19,997 nt of DNA from Isohypsibius dastychi (Eukaryota > Tardigrada > Eutardigrada > Parachela > Isohypsibiidae), in contig JAQIWT010000452.1 of NCBI GenBank assembly GCA_034696485.1, positions 1-19,997 of the forward strand, written 5' to 3'. Position 1 is the stretch's first letter. Every line of letters begins with the position of its first letter. The notes below the pieces were generated by a model, which saw only the letters and a program-made list of their open reading frames with translations, searched no databases and was not told where the DNA came from. The translations under genes were made by a program, and so were the position numbers. Below, piece after piece: positions 19,997 to 19,997 of this stretch.

Positions 19997-19997
19997 A

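Noticed and set aside
1-19997. CRISPR arrays, prokaryotic operons, tRNA or rRNA genes
   Set aside because: No regularly spaced identical repeats, no cloverleaf or rRNA-like blocks, and all genes are intron-split eukaryotic genes.

Overview
The window is eukaryotic. Every recognisable protein is split by spliceosomal introns, mostly 51-136 bp with GT-AG ends, and AATAAA poly(A) signals follow several genes. The intron size, the animal neuropeptide receptor and natriuretic-peptide-type receptor guanylate cyclase, and a cytosolic plant-like UDP-glycosyltransferase together suggest a compact ecdysozoan genome. A tardigrade is my best guess; that is an inference, not something the sequence proves. 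The gene models were built by hand from open frames, splice-site consensus, phase matching and family alignment from memory, and all the complete ones close in frame.

Layout, left to right. (1) 7-309 holds the last two exons of a thyrotropin-releasing-hormone-receptor-like (TRHR-like) GPCR whose 5' part lies outside the window. (2) 1569-6387 is a complete, tandem, same-strand TRHR-like paralogue in six exons. Its 2.4-kb and 1.2-kb introns hold a 235-bp inverted-repeat element (MITE-like), a poly-C tract and a cluster of TGACGTCG motifs. (3) 6686-8577 is a divergent NAP/SET-family histone chaperone with a 17-nt first coding exon. (4) 9490-11804 is an arylsulfatase B-like sulfatase in ten exons; one intron contains a perfect 68-bp zero-spacer palindrome. 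(5) 12467-17184 is a complete receptor guanylate cyclase in 19 exons (1067 aa), including one GC-AG intron. (6) 17706-19401 is a soluble GT1-family UDP-glycosyltransferase with a full 44-residue PSPG box. (7) 19521-19598 is a 30-bp minisatellite. (8) At the right edge, on the minus strand, is the C-terminal end of a Ulp1/C48-like cysteine protease of the kind common in transposons.

The genes do not form an obvious pathway: signalling (two neuropeptide GPCRs, one cGMP receptor), chromatin (NAP) and carbohydrate or xenobiotic chemistry (sulfatase, UGT) are simply neighbours, all on the plus strand except the last fragment. The most unusual observations are non-coding. The ~57-nt intron shared by the two TRHR-like paralogues is much more similar (about 86-91%) than the exons on either side (about 61-65%). 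There is also the perfect palindrome inside a sulfatase intron, and several introns are stop-free multiples of three that would be translated through if retained.
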